Shown: positions 22,899 to 30,665, counted from the stretch's first letter. The stretch is DNA of 34,310 nucleotides from DASPHG01 sp035629775 (GCA_035629775.1 DASPHG010000071.1:1-34310), one strand, 5' to 3'. The notes: generated by a model from the sequence alone, not told the origin. Program-made: numbers and translations.

Positions 22899-23657
22899 TT
22901 GCAGGCAGAAGCCGAATACACCCAGCAGAACCAGCCCGACGGCGTCCCGCCGCTTTCGCTGACCGGCGAGCGCACGCTCCCCGACGTCCCCGAGGAGAAC
23001 TACTGGTTCCAGCGCCACCTGGCCGTCTACCGGTGGATCGCCGAGCGGGTCGCCGGCCTGGACGTCGTCGACATGGCCTGCGGCGAGGGCTACGGGGTGG
23101 CCGAGTTGGCCGACCGCGCGGCCCGCGTGGTCGGGGTGGACGCGAACCCCGAGGCCCACGAGCACGCCCGCCTCAAGTACACGCGGCCGGGGGTCAGCTT
23201 CGAGCGCGACCTCGTGCAGACGTGGTCGGGTGACTGCGACGCGGTCGTCTTCCTCCAGACGATCGAGCACGTCGAGGAGCCGCGCGAGGTGCTCGAGCAC
23301 TTCCGCTCGATCGCGAAGGTCGCCTACGTCTCGACCCCCAACGTCCTGACGCTCGCGCCCGAGGGGGCCGAGAAGTCGGGCAACCCGTGGCACGTCAAGG
23401 AGTACCGTGCGGAGGAGTTCCGGGCGCTCTGCGAGTCCGTCTACGGGCGCGTCGAGCTGTACGGCCTGTTCCACACGCGCAAGCTGTGGCTCCACGAACG
23501 CGCGATCGCGCTGGGCTGGGACGCGCTGCACCCGAAGCTCGGGATCACGAAGCGCTTCTACGACTGGTTCACGCCGGCCATCACGCACACCGACTTCGCG
23601 ATCCGGAGCGGCCCGCTCGACCGCGCGCTCGACTTCATAGCGGTGCTGCGGCCGTGA
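22899..23657 (+). CDS. SAM-dependent methyltransferase of the glucan locus (Rv3030-like)
   Basis: This is a 252-aa class I methyltransferase. An N-terminal signature LTGERTLPDVPEENYWFQRH precedes the Rossmann core. SAM motif I is VDMACGEGYGVAELA, motif II is VVGVDANPEAHEHARLKY, and the post-motif is CDAVVFLQTIEHVEEP. From memory, the N-terminal signature closely resembles mycobacterial Rv3030, a methyltransferase of the methylglucose lipopolysaccharide pathway. The next two genes, GH57 and GT4, are in the same order as Rv3031 and Rv3032. I infer sugar O-methylation of an alpha-glucan. The start is TTG at 22899; a later start would remove the signature region only in part. Confidence 0.8.
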   Translation: MQAEAEYTQQNQPDGVPPLSLTGERTLPDVPEENYWFQRHLAVYRWIAERVAGLDVVDMACGEGYGVAELADRAARVVGVDANPEAHEHARLKYTRPGVSFERDLVQTWSGDCDAVVFLQTIEHVEEPREVLEHFRSIAKVAYVSTPNVLTLAPEGAEKSGNPWHVKEYRAEEFRALCESVYGRVELYGLFHTRKLWLHERAIALGWDALHPKLGITKRFYDWFTPAITHTDFAIRSGPLDRALDFIAVLRP

Positions 23658-23658
23658 G

Positions 23659-23691
23659 CGTTTACCAAGGGGCCAGGCCCCGTGGTAAACG
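23659..23691. repeat. Long hairpin abutting the GH57 start codon
   Basis: Arms CGTTTACCA (23659-23667) and TGGTAAACG (23683-23691) are exact reverse complements. Inside them, GGGGCC-A-GGCCCC (23669-23681) forms a second, nearly continuous stem, interrupted only by an A/G mismatch. The hairpin begins two bases after the methyltransferase stop and ends immediately before the GTG at 23692. It may be a dispersed intergenic repeat, a partial terminator, or a translational control element. Confidence 0.75.
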
Positions 23692-25131
23692 GTGAGCCGC
23701 GACCGCGGCGCGCTCGCGCTCGTCCTCCACACCCACATGCCCTACGTCGAGGGGTTCGGCACGTGGCCGTTCGGCGAGGAGTGGCTGTGGGAGGCGGTCG
23801 CGTGCGTGTATCTCCCGCTGCTCGAGGTGCTCGACGGCGCCCCCGTCACGCTCAGCCTGACGCCGGTGCTCTGCGACCAGCTCGAGGCGATGCGCGGCGA
23901 CGCCGGCGACCGTTACCTCGCCTTCCTGCGCGAGATAAGGGCGCCGATCCACGCCGAGGACTCGGCCGGGCTCGACGCCACGGGCAAGCCCGAGCTGGCC
24001 GCCGAGCTGCGCCGCGCCGCCGGCGACTACGTGCGCGCCGACGAGCTGTTCGAGCGCCACGGCCGCGACCTCCAGGCCGCGTTCGCGCGGCTCGGGACCG
24101 AGCTCTGGACCTCGTCGGCCACTCACGCCGTGCTCCCGATGCTCGCCACCGACGCGGGCCTGAAGCTGCAGGTGGGCGCGGGCGTGGCCGCGCACGAGCG
24201 CCGGTTCGGGGAAGGGTGGAGCGGCGGTTTCTGGCTGCCCGAGTGCGCGTACGAGCCGGGCATCGAGCGCGACCTCGCCGAACACGGCGTGCGCGTCTTC
24301 TGCGTGGACCAGACCGACGTGCACGAGCGCGGCGCGCCAGAGCACCTGGAGCCCGTCGCGACCGAGGCCGGCCCCGTGGCCGTGCCGCTCGACTGGCAGA
24401 CGGTCGAGCTCGTCTGGGGAGCCGAGGGCTATCCGTCGGACCCGCGCTACCGCGACTACCACGGCCGCACCCTGCACGACCTGAAGCCGTGGACGATCGG
24501 CGGCGAGCCCTACGACCACGCGGGCGCGCTCGAGCTCGCGCGCGCACACGCGCACGACTTCGTCGGCCGGGCAGGCGCGCGGCTCGACGACTACGCGAGC
24601 GAGCGCGGCCGGTCCGGGCTTCTCTGCTGCGCGCTCGACACGGAGCTTCTCGGCCACTGGTGGTACGAGGGGCCGGCCTGGCTCGCGGCGGTGCTCGAAG
24701 AGGCGCGCGCACAGGGTCTCGACCTGGTCACGCTCCCGGCCGGGCTCGAGCGCGTGGAGCCGGTCGAGCGCGAGCTAGTCGCCTCCACATGGGGGTCGCC
24801 GAAGGACCTCTCGACGTGGGACTCGGCGCAGGTGGCCGAGGTCGCCTTCGCGGCCCGGCGCGGCGAGCTCCAGACGGTGGCCGCCGCCGCGCGCGCCGGA
24901 TCCGGCGACGCGGTGACGCGCGCGGCGCGCGAGCTGTTCGCGCTCCAGTCGAGCGACTGGGCCTTCCTGCTCACGCGCGACCTGGCGGCGGACTACCCGC
25001 TGGAGCGCGTCCGGGCTCACGCCGAGGCGCTTTCGGGCGCCCTCGGCGCTCTAGACTCCGCGCCGCAACCGGAGCCCGAGCTGCGCGCCCTCGCGCCGGA
25101 CCTCGACCTGGCGCCACTGCTCTCACCCTGA
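23692..25131 (+). CDS. GH57 family glucan branching enzyme-like protein
   Basis: This is a 479-aa glycoside hydrolase of family 57. The N-terminal block LVLHTHMPYVEGFGTWPFGEEWLWEA is typical of GH57 1,4-alpha-glucan branching enzymes. The catalytic nucleophile is E184 in FWLPECAY. The acid/base is D316 in ALDTELLGHWWYEGP. The branching-type flexible-loop region follows, and residues about 370-470 are the helical C-terminal domain (STWDSAQ, SSDWAFLL). Its neighbours are a methyltransferase and a GT4 enzyme in the order of Rv3030-Rv3031-Rv3032. The role is therefore likely branching or trimming of an intracellular alpha-1,4-glucan. No ribosome site is visible because a hairpin runs up to the GTG start. 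Confidence 0.88.
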   Translation: MSRDRGALALVLHTHMPYVEGFGTWPFGEEWLWEAVACVYLPLLEVLDGAPVTLSLTPVLCDQLEAMRGDAGDRYLAFLREIRAPIHAEDSAGLDATGKPELAAELRRAAGDYVRADELFERHGRDLQAAFARLGTELWTSSATHAVLPMLATDAGLKLQVGAGVAAHERRFGEGWSGGFWLPECAYEPGIERDLAEHGVRVFCVDQTDVHERGAPEHLEPVATEAGPVAVPLDWQTVELVWGAEGYPSDPRYRDYHGRTLHDLKPWTIGGEPYDHAGALELARAHAHDFVGRAGARLDDYASERGRSGLLCCALDTELLGHWWYEGPAWLAAVLEEARAQGLDLVTLPAGLERVEPVERELVASTWGSPKDLSTWDSAQVAEVAFAARRGELQTVAAAARAGSGDAVTRAARELFALQSSDWAFLLTRDLAADYPLERVRAHAEALSGALGALDSAPQPEPELRALAPDLDLAPLLSP

Positions 25132-25138
25132 CCCACAC

Positions 25139-26320
25139 ATGCGCCCGCTGATCCTGTCCTGGGAGTACCCCCCGCTCATCGAGGGCGGCCTCGCCCGGCA
25201 CGTGCGCAAGCTGGCGGAGAACCTGGCCGATCAGGGCCTCGAGCCGCACGTCCTCACGCGCGGGCACGAGGAGTCGCCGGCCGAGGAGGAGATGAACGGC
25301 GTGCTCGTCCACCGGGTCCGCGAGCCGAAGCGCCCGCGCGAGCTGGGCGAGTTCGTCACCTGGATCGAGCACATGAACGCGGACATGCTGGCCGCCGGCG
25401 TCGAGCTCGGCGACCGGTACGACTTCGACGTCGTCCACGGCCACGACTGGCTCGTGGCGGTGGCCGGAGACCACCTCGCGAAGCGCTTCCGCTGCCCGTT
25501 CGCGGTCACGATCCACGCCACCGAGTACGGCCGCCACCAGGGATGGGTGGACAAGCACCCCCAGTCGCACATCCACGGCGTCGAGCGCTGGATGGCGAAC
25601 CGGGCCGAGCGCGTCATCACCTGCTCGGCCTACATGCGGGAGCACGTGGCCGACATCTACGGGCTCGAGGAGGAATCGATCACGGTGATCCCGAACGGGA
25701 TCGACCCCGACGACCTCGTGACGGTCCCGGATCTCGACGACCTGCGCCTGCGGTTCGCACAGCCGGACGAGCAGCTCGTCCTCTTGGTCGGGCGGCTCGT
25801 GTACGAGAAGGGCTTCCAGCTCGCGCTCGAGGCGCTGCCCGGGCTGATCGAGCGCGTGGGGAAGGTGCGCTTCCTCGTGGCCGGCTCCGGGACGCACGAG
25901 CAGGAGCTCCGCCAGCAGGCGACCGAGCTGGGCCTCGACGGGCACGGCACCTTCCTCGGGTGGATCGGCGACGACGTGCTGCACTCGCTCTACCGGATCG
26001 CGGATCTGACGGTCGTCCCGTCGATCTACGAGCCGTTCGGGCTGGTGGCGCTCGAGGCGATGGCGTCGGGCTGCCCGTGCCTCGTGGCCGACACCGGCGG
26101 GCTGCGCGAGGTCGTGCCGAACGAGGACGTCGGGCTGCGGTTCGAGGCGCGCGACCCGGACTCGCTCGCCCAGATGGCCGAGCGCCTCCTGACCGACACC
26201 GAGCTCCGCGATCGCCTCGTCGCCGAGGCGTCCGAGCACGTCCTGACGTTCGACTGGGCCGACGTCGCGCGCCAGGCGCGCCGCGTCTACGCCGAGTTGG
26301 CCGGCTCCCGCGTCAGCTAG
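25139..26320 (+). CDS. GT4 alpha-glucosyltransferase (glycogen synthase/Rv3032-like)
   Basis: This is a 393-aa GT-B fold transferase. The N-terminal acceptor domain opens LILSWEYPPLIEGGLARHV, which includes the glycine-rich acceptor loop. The H of FDVVHGHDWL and the HATEYGRHQG motif are typical of glycogen/maltose-1-phosphate synthases. The nucleotide-sugar site has VGRLVYEKGFQLAL and the E-x7-E pair E298/E306 in YEPFGLVALEAM. It starts eight bases after the GH57 stop, which indicates one transcript. Together with the methyltransferase this suggests synthesis of a methylated alpha-glucan. The donor (UDP- or ADP-glucose) cannot be told. The stop shares CTAG with the convergent topoisomerase stop. 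Confidence 0.88.
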   Translation: MRPLILSWEYPPLIEGGLARHVRKLAENLADQGLEPHVLTRGHEESPAEEEMNGVLVHRVREPKRPRELGEFVTWIEHMNADMLAAGVELGDRYDFDVVHGHDWLVAVAGDHLAKRFRCPFAVTIHATEYGRHQGWVDKHPQSHIHGVERWMANRAERVITCSAYMREHVADIYGLEEESITVIPNGIDPDDLVTVPDLDDLRLRFAQPDEQLVLLVGRLVYEKGFQLALEALPGLIERVGKVRFLVAGSGTHEQELRQQATELGLDGHGTFLGWIGDDVLHSLYRIADLTVVPSIYEPFGLVALEAMASGCPCLVADTGGLREVVPNEDVGLRFEARDPDSLAQMAERLLTDTELRDRLVAEASEHVLTFDWADVARQARRVYAELAGSRVS

Positions 26321-27387
26321 GCGGCGAGCTTCTCGAGCTCGGTCACGGGCTCCACGTGGTCGGAGTCCTCGTCCTCGGCGATCAGGTCGAGGAGCGCCTC
26401 CTCGGCCGGCCCGTGGATGGAGGCGAGGTCCGCCTCCTCGCCGAGCTGGGGGAGAACGCCCCCGATCGTCAGCCCCGCGTCGAAGCGGTCGAAGACGCGC
26501 GGGTCGATGTAGGACGCGCGGCAGACCGTCGGCGTGTTGCCGAGGTAGTGGGCGGCCTCCTTCACGGCGCGCGTGACGGCGCGCTTGCGGGCGGCCTTCG
26601 AGCCGCGCGCCGCGGGAGCCGAGACAGCGAGGGCGACCGCGCACAGGAGCGTCGCATTCCACGTGCGGAACGCCTTGGCGGAGAAGTCGTCCCCGGCGAG
26701 CGCCTTGATGTAGCCGTTGATGTCCTCGGAACGCACGTCCGTCCAGCGCCGGCCCGCCTTGTAGGCGAGCAGCTCGTCGCCCCCGCTACGGCGGCGCTTC
26801 AGCGTGTCGACGATCTCGAAGACCTCCGGGTCCACGATGGACTGCTCGTGGCGCTGGCCGCTCTTGGCCGGATAGTCGAAGCTCAGGAAGTCGGGGGCGT
26901 GGAGCGTCACGTGGTCCTTGCGCATGGTCGCCAGGCCGTAGGAGTCGTTCGACTCGGCGTAGTCCTCGCCGCCGATGCGGAAGAACCCGCGGTCGAGCAG
27001 GCGCACCGCGCAGGCGAGCACCCGCTCCTGGTCGACCTCGGGGCGCATGAGGTCCTTCTTCACGCGCCGGCGGAGCTGCGGCAGGCAGCGCCCGAACCTG
27101 ACCATCGCGTCGAACTTCTCCTGGTCGCGCCGCTCGCGCCACTTTCGGTGGTACATGTACTGCTTGCGGCCCCGGGCGTCGATGCCGGTGGCCTGGATGT
27201 GCCCCATCGGGAACGGGCAGATCCAGACGTTCTTCCAGGCAGGCGGGATGGCCAGCTCGCCGATGCGCTCGAGCACCTCCGGGTCCTCGACGCGGCGGCC
27301 CTCCTCGTCGAGATACTCGAAGCCGCGGCCGCGCCGCCGGCGGCTGATGCCTGGCGACGAGCAGTCGACTCTGCGGAGACGGGCCAT
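26317..27387 (-). CDS. DNA topoisomerase IB (poxvirus-like)
   Basis: This is a 356-aa type IB topoisomerase that relaxes supercoils through a 3'-phosphotyrosine. The N-terminal domain reads GRGFEYLDEEGRR and IPPAWKNVWICPFPMGHIQATGIDARGRKQYMYH, matching the bacterial poxvirus-like family. The catalytic pentad is suggested by KSGQRHEQ, the Arg/Lys in AKAFRTWNATL, and the nucleophile Y293 in CRASYIDPRVFDRF. Length is close to family size (310-360 aa). It is separated from the proline-rich microprotein gene by 40 bp, which holds both promoters. The start ATG 27387 follows TAATGA by six bases. It converges on the GT4 gene with a shared CTAG. Confidence 0.93.
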   Translation of the reverse strand: MARLRRVDCSSPGISRRRRGRGFEYLDEEGRRVEDPEVLERIGELAIPPAWKNVWICPFPMGHIQATGIDARGRKQYMYHRKWRERRDQEKFDAMVRFGRCLPQLRRRVKKDLMRPEVDQERVLACAVRLLDRGFFRIGGEDYAESNDSYGLATMRKDHVTLHAPDFLSFDYPAKSGQRHEQSIVDPEVFEIVDTLKRRRSGGDELLAYKAGRRWTDVRSEDINGYIKALAGDDFSAKAFRTWNATLLCAVALAVSAPAARGSKAARKRAVTRAVKEAAHYLGNTPTVCRASYIDPRVFDRFDAGLTIGGVLPQLGEEADLASIHGPAEEALLDLIAEDEDSDHVEPVTELEKLAA

Positions 27388-27399
27388 TCCGGTTCATTA
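27388..27399 (-). promoter_or_regulatory. -10 element TAATGA six bases before the topoisomerase start
   Basis: On the minus strand TAATGA (27399-27394) is followed by six bases and ATG at 27387. This fits the leaderless pattern, with A instead of T at the last position. Confidence 0.35.
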
Positions 27400-27414
27400 C
27401 CCCCTCGGGCCGGG

Positions 27415-27420
27415 TAAAGA
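27415..27420 (+). promoter_or_regulatory. -10-like TAAAGA seven bases before a microprotein start
   Basis: TAAAGA is followed by seven bases and the ATG at 27428. It is divergent from the topoisomerase promoter 15 bp to the left. Confidence 0.3.
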
Positions 27421-27427
27421 ACTGACC

Positions 27428-27595
27428 ATGACGACGACCCTCGAAGTCCCAAGCCCCGTCGGCCCCGAGCAACCGCTCCCCGAGCCCGGCGGACCGGAGA
27501 CACCGGACACGAACCCGCCGGACGGGCCGATCACGCCCGACCCGCCGGCGCCGGACGCACCCCAGACGGACCCGCGCGGGCCCGAGACGGAGTAG
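27428..27595 (+). CDS. 55-aa proline-rich acidic microprotein
   Basis: This small protein has 18 prolines and 11 acidic residues in 55 and only one basic residue. After a short N-terminus (MTTTLEVPSP) it is made of P-x-x-P spaced turns (GPEQPLPEPGGPETP and PITPDPPAPDAPQTDP). It must be disordered or polyproline-helical. It starts seven bases after a -10-like element and ends three bases before the GlsB/YeaQ-type gene, so they are probably co-transcribed. No homologue is recognised. Support is the favourable position and in-frame close coupling; it could still be non-coding leader. Confidence 0.5.
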   Translation: MTTTLEVPSPVGPEQPLPEPGGPETPDTNPPDGPITPDPPAPDAPQTDPRGPETE

Positions 27596-27598
27596 GCG

Positions 27599-27883
27599 AT
27601 GGAGATCATCGTCTACCTCCTGCTGCTCGCCGTGACCGGGCTCTTCGTGGGAGCGCTCGGGCGCCTCGCGCTGCCCGGCCGCGACCCGATGAGCCTCGTG
27701 CAGACCATGCTGGTGGGCATTACGGCGACCTTCATCGTCGGCCTGCTGAGCATGGCGCTGTTCGGCGCCGAGGGCGGCAGCATCATCCTGTCGGTCCTCG
27801 TCGCGATGGGGATCGTCTGGCTGATCCGCCGCTCGCGGGAGCGCTCGGCCACGACACCGGTAACGGACACTCGGCGCTTCTAG
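27599..27883 (+). CDS. GlsB/YeaQ/YmgE-type small membrane protein
   Basis: This is a 94-aa protein with three hydrophobic segments (IIVYLLLLAVTGLFVGALGRL, TMLVGITATFIVGLLSMALF and GSIILSVLVAMGIVWLI) and a basic tail. It matches the transglycosylase-associated/GlsB family, in which a G-x-x-x-G first helix followed by GRLALPGRDPM is diagnostic. Members are stress-related in some bacteria, but biochemistry is unknown. It starts three bases after the microprotein stop. Confidence 0.85.
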   Translation: MEIIVYLLLLAVTGLFVGALGRLALPGRDPMSLVQTMLVGITATFIVGLLSMALFGAEGGSIILSVLVAMGIVWLIRRSRERSATTPVTDTRRF

Positions 27884-27911
27884 CGACCGCGCCCGCGGGT
27901 AAAAGGAGGCC

Positions 27912-28607
27912 ATGCGCCTCCTGCTGCTGATCGGCTGCGGGCTCGCGTTCGCCGGCTGTCAGTTCCCAAAGGACCCCGAGGGCACGCTCAACCAGGTCCG
28001 CGAGCGCGGGTCGATCAAGGTGGGCGTCACCCACCACGACCCCTTCGTGAACCTGCACGGCCCCGAGCCCGCCGGCGTGGAGGTCGAGCTGATCGAGGGG
28101 TTCGCGGACCACCTCGGTGTCGAGGTCGAGTGGGTGGAGGGCTCCGAGTCGCAGCTCGTCGAGCTGCTCGCCGGCACCGAGATCGACGTGATGCTCGCCG
28201 GCCTCGACCGCCAGTCGCCGCTCCAGAAGGAGGTCGGGTTCACGCGCCCCTACGCGAACGTCGAGATCGTCGTCGCAGTCCCGCCGGGCGAGGAGGAGCC
28301 GAACATCGAGGGGCTCGACGTCCTGGTCGAGGAGAACAGCGAGGCGGCCTCGATCACCGAGAAGGAGACCGACGCCGACCCGATCCGGGTCCCCAGCCTG
28401 GAGAACGCCGACGGCCGGCCGGTGGTGGTCGAGGACTACCTGCTGGACGAGCTCGGCTACGAGAAGACGGGTCACAGCCTGAAGGAGACCGAGCACTGCC
28501 TGGCCGTCCCGCGCGGCGAGAACGCCTGGCTCGTGGAGCTCGAGCGGTACCTGCTCGACCAGGAGGCCGTAGCGTCCGACCTGCTTCGCGAGGAGGGGAC
28601 GCTGTGA
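27912..28607 (+). CDS. Family 3 solute-binding lipoprotein
   Basis: This is a 231-aa extracytoplasmic lipoprotein. The signal ends in the lipobox FAGC (C16). The SBP family-3 core begins TLNQVRERGSIKVGVTHHDPF, then EVELIEGFADHLGVEVEWVEG and EIDVMLAGLDRQSPLQKEVGFTRPY, the usual amino-acid-binding pattern. It is at the short end of the family. The second lobe is abbreviated and ends in LLREEGTL. No ABC permease or ATPase is adjacent. Instead its stop overlaps the start of a cation-efflux-type transporter (GTGA), so it might sense or deliver a ligand to that protein. A strong AAAAGGAGG lies before ATG 27912. Confidence 0.8.
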   Translation: MRLLLLIGCGLAFAGCQFPKDPEGTLNQVRERGSIKVGVTHHDPFVNLHGPEPAGVEVELIEGFADHLGVEVEWVEGSESQLVELLAGTEIDVMLAGLDRQSPLQKEVGFTRPYANVEIVVAVPPGEEEPNIEGLDVLVEENSEAASITEKETDADPIRVPSLENADGRPVVVEDYLLDELGYEKTGHSLKETEHCLAVPRGENAWLVELERYLLDQEAVASDLLREEGTL

Positions 28608-29620
28608 GGTACCCCGGCGGGGTCGAGCTCCCCGACGACCTTCAGGCCGTGCAGCGCCGGGCGGAGCGGCTCGAGTGGATAACGCTCGCCTACATGCTCA
28701 CGGCGATCACCGCCGTGTACTTCACGCTCGGCAGCTCGCAGGCCATGCGCGGCGCGTTCATCGAGGACATCCTCGGCCTCTTTCCGCCGATCGCGTTCCT
28801 CGTCGCCACCCGGATCCGTAGCCGGGCGCCGAACGACGCCTTCCCCTTCGGCTACCACCGCGCGATGTCGGTCGCCTACGTGGTGGCGACCCTCGCGCTC
28901 GTCGCGCTCGGCGGGTTCCTCTTCCTCGACTCGGCGCTCAAGCTCCTCTCCGGCGAGCACCCCACGATCGGCATGGTCGAGCTGTTCGACTGGCAGGTCT
29001 GGCTCGGCTGGCTGATGATCGCGGCCCTCGTCTACACGGGCGTCCCGGCCGTGATCCTCGGCCAGATGAAGAAGAAGCTCGCCGCCGAGCTTCACGACAA
29101 GACCCTCTACGCGGACGCCGAGATGAACCGGGCCGACTGGATGACGGCATTCGCCGCGATCGGCGGCATCATCGGCATCGGGGCCGGCCTCTGGTGGGCC
29201 GACTCCGTCGCCGCGCTCTTCATCTCGGCGGACATCCTGCGCGACGGCTTCAAGTACACGAAGGGCGCGATGGAGGACCTGACCGACGGGCGCCCGCGCA
29301 AGCACGACGAGGCGAAGCCGCACGAGCTGATCGAGGCGGTGGCCGACGAGGTCCGCGAGTGGGACTGGGTCAGGCGCTCGGTGGTGCGCCTGCGCGAGGA
29401 CGGACACCTGATCGCGGGCCAGGTGATCGTCGTTCCGGTCGCGGAGGACGGCCTGATCGACCGGCTCGAGGAGGGCACCGAGCGGCTGCGGGCACTCGAC
29501 TGGAAGGTCCAGGACGTCGTGATCGTCCCCGTGCGCGACATCGAGGGGCTCGAGGAGCTGGGCGTTACTCAGATCGCCGGCGGTGCGCCCGAGACGCGCG
29601 GCGAACCCGACGACGGCTAG
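28604..29620 (+). CDS. Cation diffusion facilitator-like transporter with an atypical metal site
   Basis: This is a 338-aa protein with about six membrane helices and a cytoplasmic C-terminal domain (HELIEAVADEVREWDWVRRSVVRLRED), the CDF fold. CDF landmarks are the FPFGYHRAMSVA loop after helix 2 and LYADAEMNRADWMTAF in helix 5. In YiiP-type transporters the site is D-x3-D in helix 2 and H-x3-D in helix 5. Here helix 2 reads EDILGL and helix 5 reads N-R-A-D, so two usual ligands seem replaced. The transported ion is therefore uncertain. The start GTG at 28604 overlaps the lipoprotein stop, and AGGAGGGG lies about seven bases upstream. The stop shares CTAG with the convergent sigma-factor gene. 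Confidence 0.78.
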   Translation: MRYPGGVELPDDLQAVQRRAERLEWITLAYMLTAITAVYFTLGSSQAMRGAFIEDILGLFPPIAFLVATRIRSRAPNDAFPFGYHRAMSVAYVVATLALVALGGFLFLDSALKLLSGEHPTIGMVELFDWQVWLGWLMIAALVYTGVPAVILGQMKKKLAAELHDKTLYADAEMNRADWMTAFAAIGGIIGIGAGLWWADSVAALFISADILRDGFKYTKGAMEDLTDGRPRKHDEAKPHELIEAVADEVREWDWVRRSVVRLREDGHLIAGQVIVVPVAEDGLIDRLEEGTERLRALDWKVQDVVIVPVRDIEGLEELGVTQIAGGAPETRGEPDDG

Positions 29621-30665
29621 GCCGCGTCCCGCAGCCCTTCGATCTCGCGCTCCTGCGCGAGCCGCTTGAGCGCTCGTTTCTCGAGCTTGCGGACACCCTC
29701 GGCCGACATGCCCAGCATCTGGCCCGCCTCGCGCAGCGGCGTCGGGTCGTCGCCGTTGATCCCGTAGCGGAGCTTCACCACCCTGCGCTCCTGCTCCGGG
29801 AGCTTCTCGAGCGCGCGGTGGAGCGCCTCCTCTCGGAAGCCGATCTCGACCTCCTCGTCGGGGGTCGGCGCGTCGCCGGGGAGGAGCTCTCCGAAGGCTG
29901 TCTCGTCGCCCTCGCCCACGGGGCGGTCGAGGCTCGTGACGGTCCGCGCGACGTCCTTCACCTCGATCACCTGCTCGACCGGCAGCTCGGCGGCCGCGGC
30001 CACCTCCTCGTCGGTCGGCGGGCGGCCCAGCTCGGTTGCCAGCCGCTGCTCGGTGCGCGCGATCTTGCGCTCGCGCTGGCCGATGTGCACGGGGATCCGG
30101 ATCGTGCGCGCCTTGTTGGCGATTCCGCGCTGGAGCGACTCGCGGATCCAGAAGGTCGCGTAGGTCGAGAACTTGTAGCCCTTGCGCCAATCGAACTTCT
30201 CGCTCGCGCGGATCAGCCCGAGAATCCCCTCCTGGATCAGGTCGAGCAGGAGAGCTCCTGGCCCTGGTACTTCTTCGCGATCGAGACGACGAGCCGCAGG
30301 TTCGAGTTGACGAGCCGCTCCTTGGCCTCGAGGTCGCCGCGCTCGATCGCCTTCGCCAGGTCGATCTCCTCCTGCGCGGTCAGGAGCGGGTGCCGGCGGA
30401 CCTCGTTGAAGAAGAGCTGGAGCGCGTCGGTGGTGACGCCGGCCACGTCGCCGTTCGTCACCTTCGTCTGCTCGACGCCGGATCGCCCGCAGTCGTCCGA
30501 AACCTCGAGCCCGCGCTGCTCGATCCGCTCGTGGATGGCCGTCACCTGCTCGTCGTCGAGCTCTAGGTCCTGGATCGCCTCGCTGAGCTCGGACAGGTTG
30601 ATGCAGCCCTGATCCTCGCCCTTCTCGACCAGGGCATCGATTCGGTCTGCGAGTACGTCGGCCAC
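29617..30665 (-). pseudogene. Second principal-type sigma factor, broken by a one-base frameshift
   Basis: Read with one base restored this would be a 349-aa sigma-70 factor like the one at 250. The N-terminal part (from GTG 30665) has a region 1.1-like segment, TTDALQLFFNEVRRHPLLTAQEEIDLAKAIERGD (region 1.2) and LRLVVSIAKKYQGQ, then runs to a stop at 30237-30239. From about 30262 on, another frame continues with LLDLIQEGILGLIRASEKF, KFSTYATFWIRESL, RTIRIPVHIGQRERKI and the region 4 helix (MSAEGVRKLEKRALKRLAQ). A single missing C in the coding strand near 30249-30250 would restore LSLLDLIQEG. Both halves are well conserved, so the shift is recent or a sequencing error. The promoter is leaderless-like (TAGACA, six bases, GTG). 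Confidence 0.8.
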
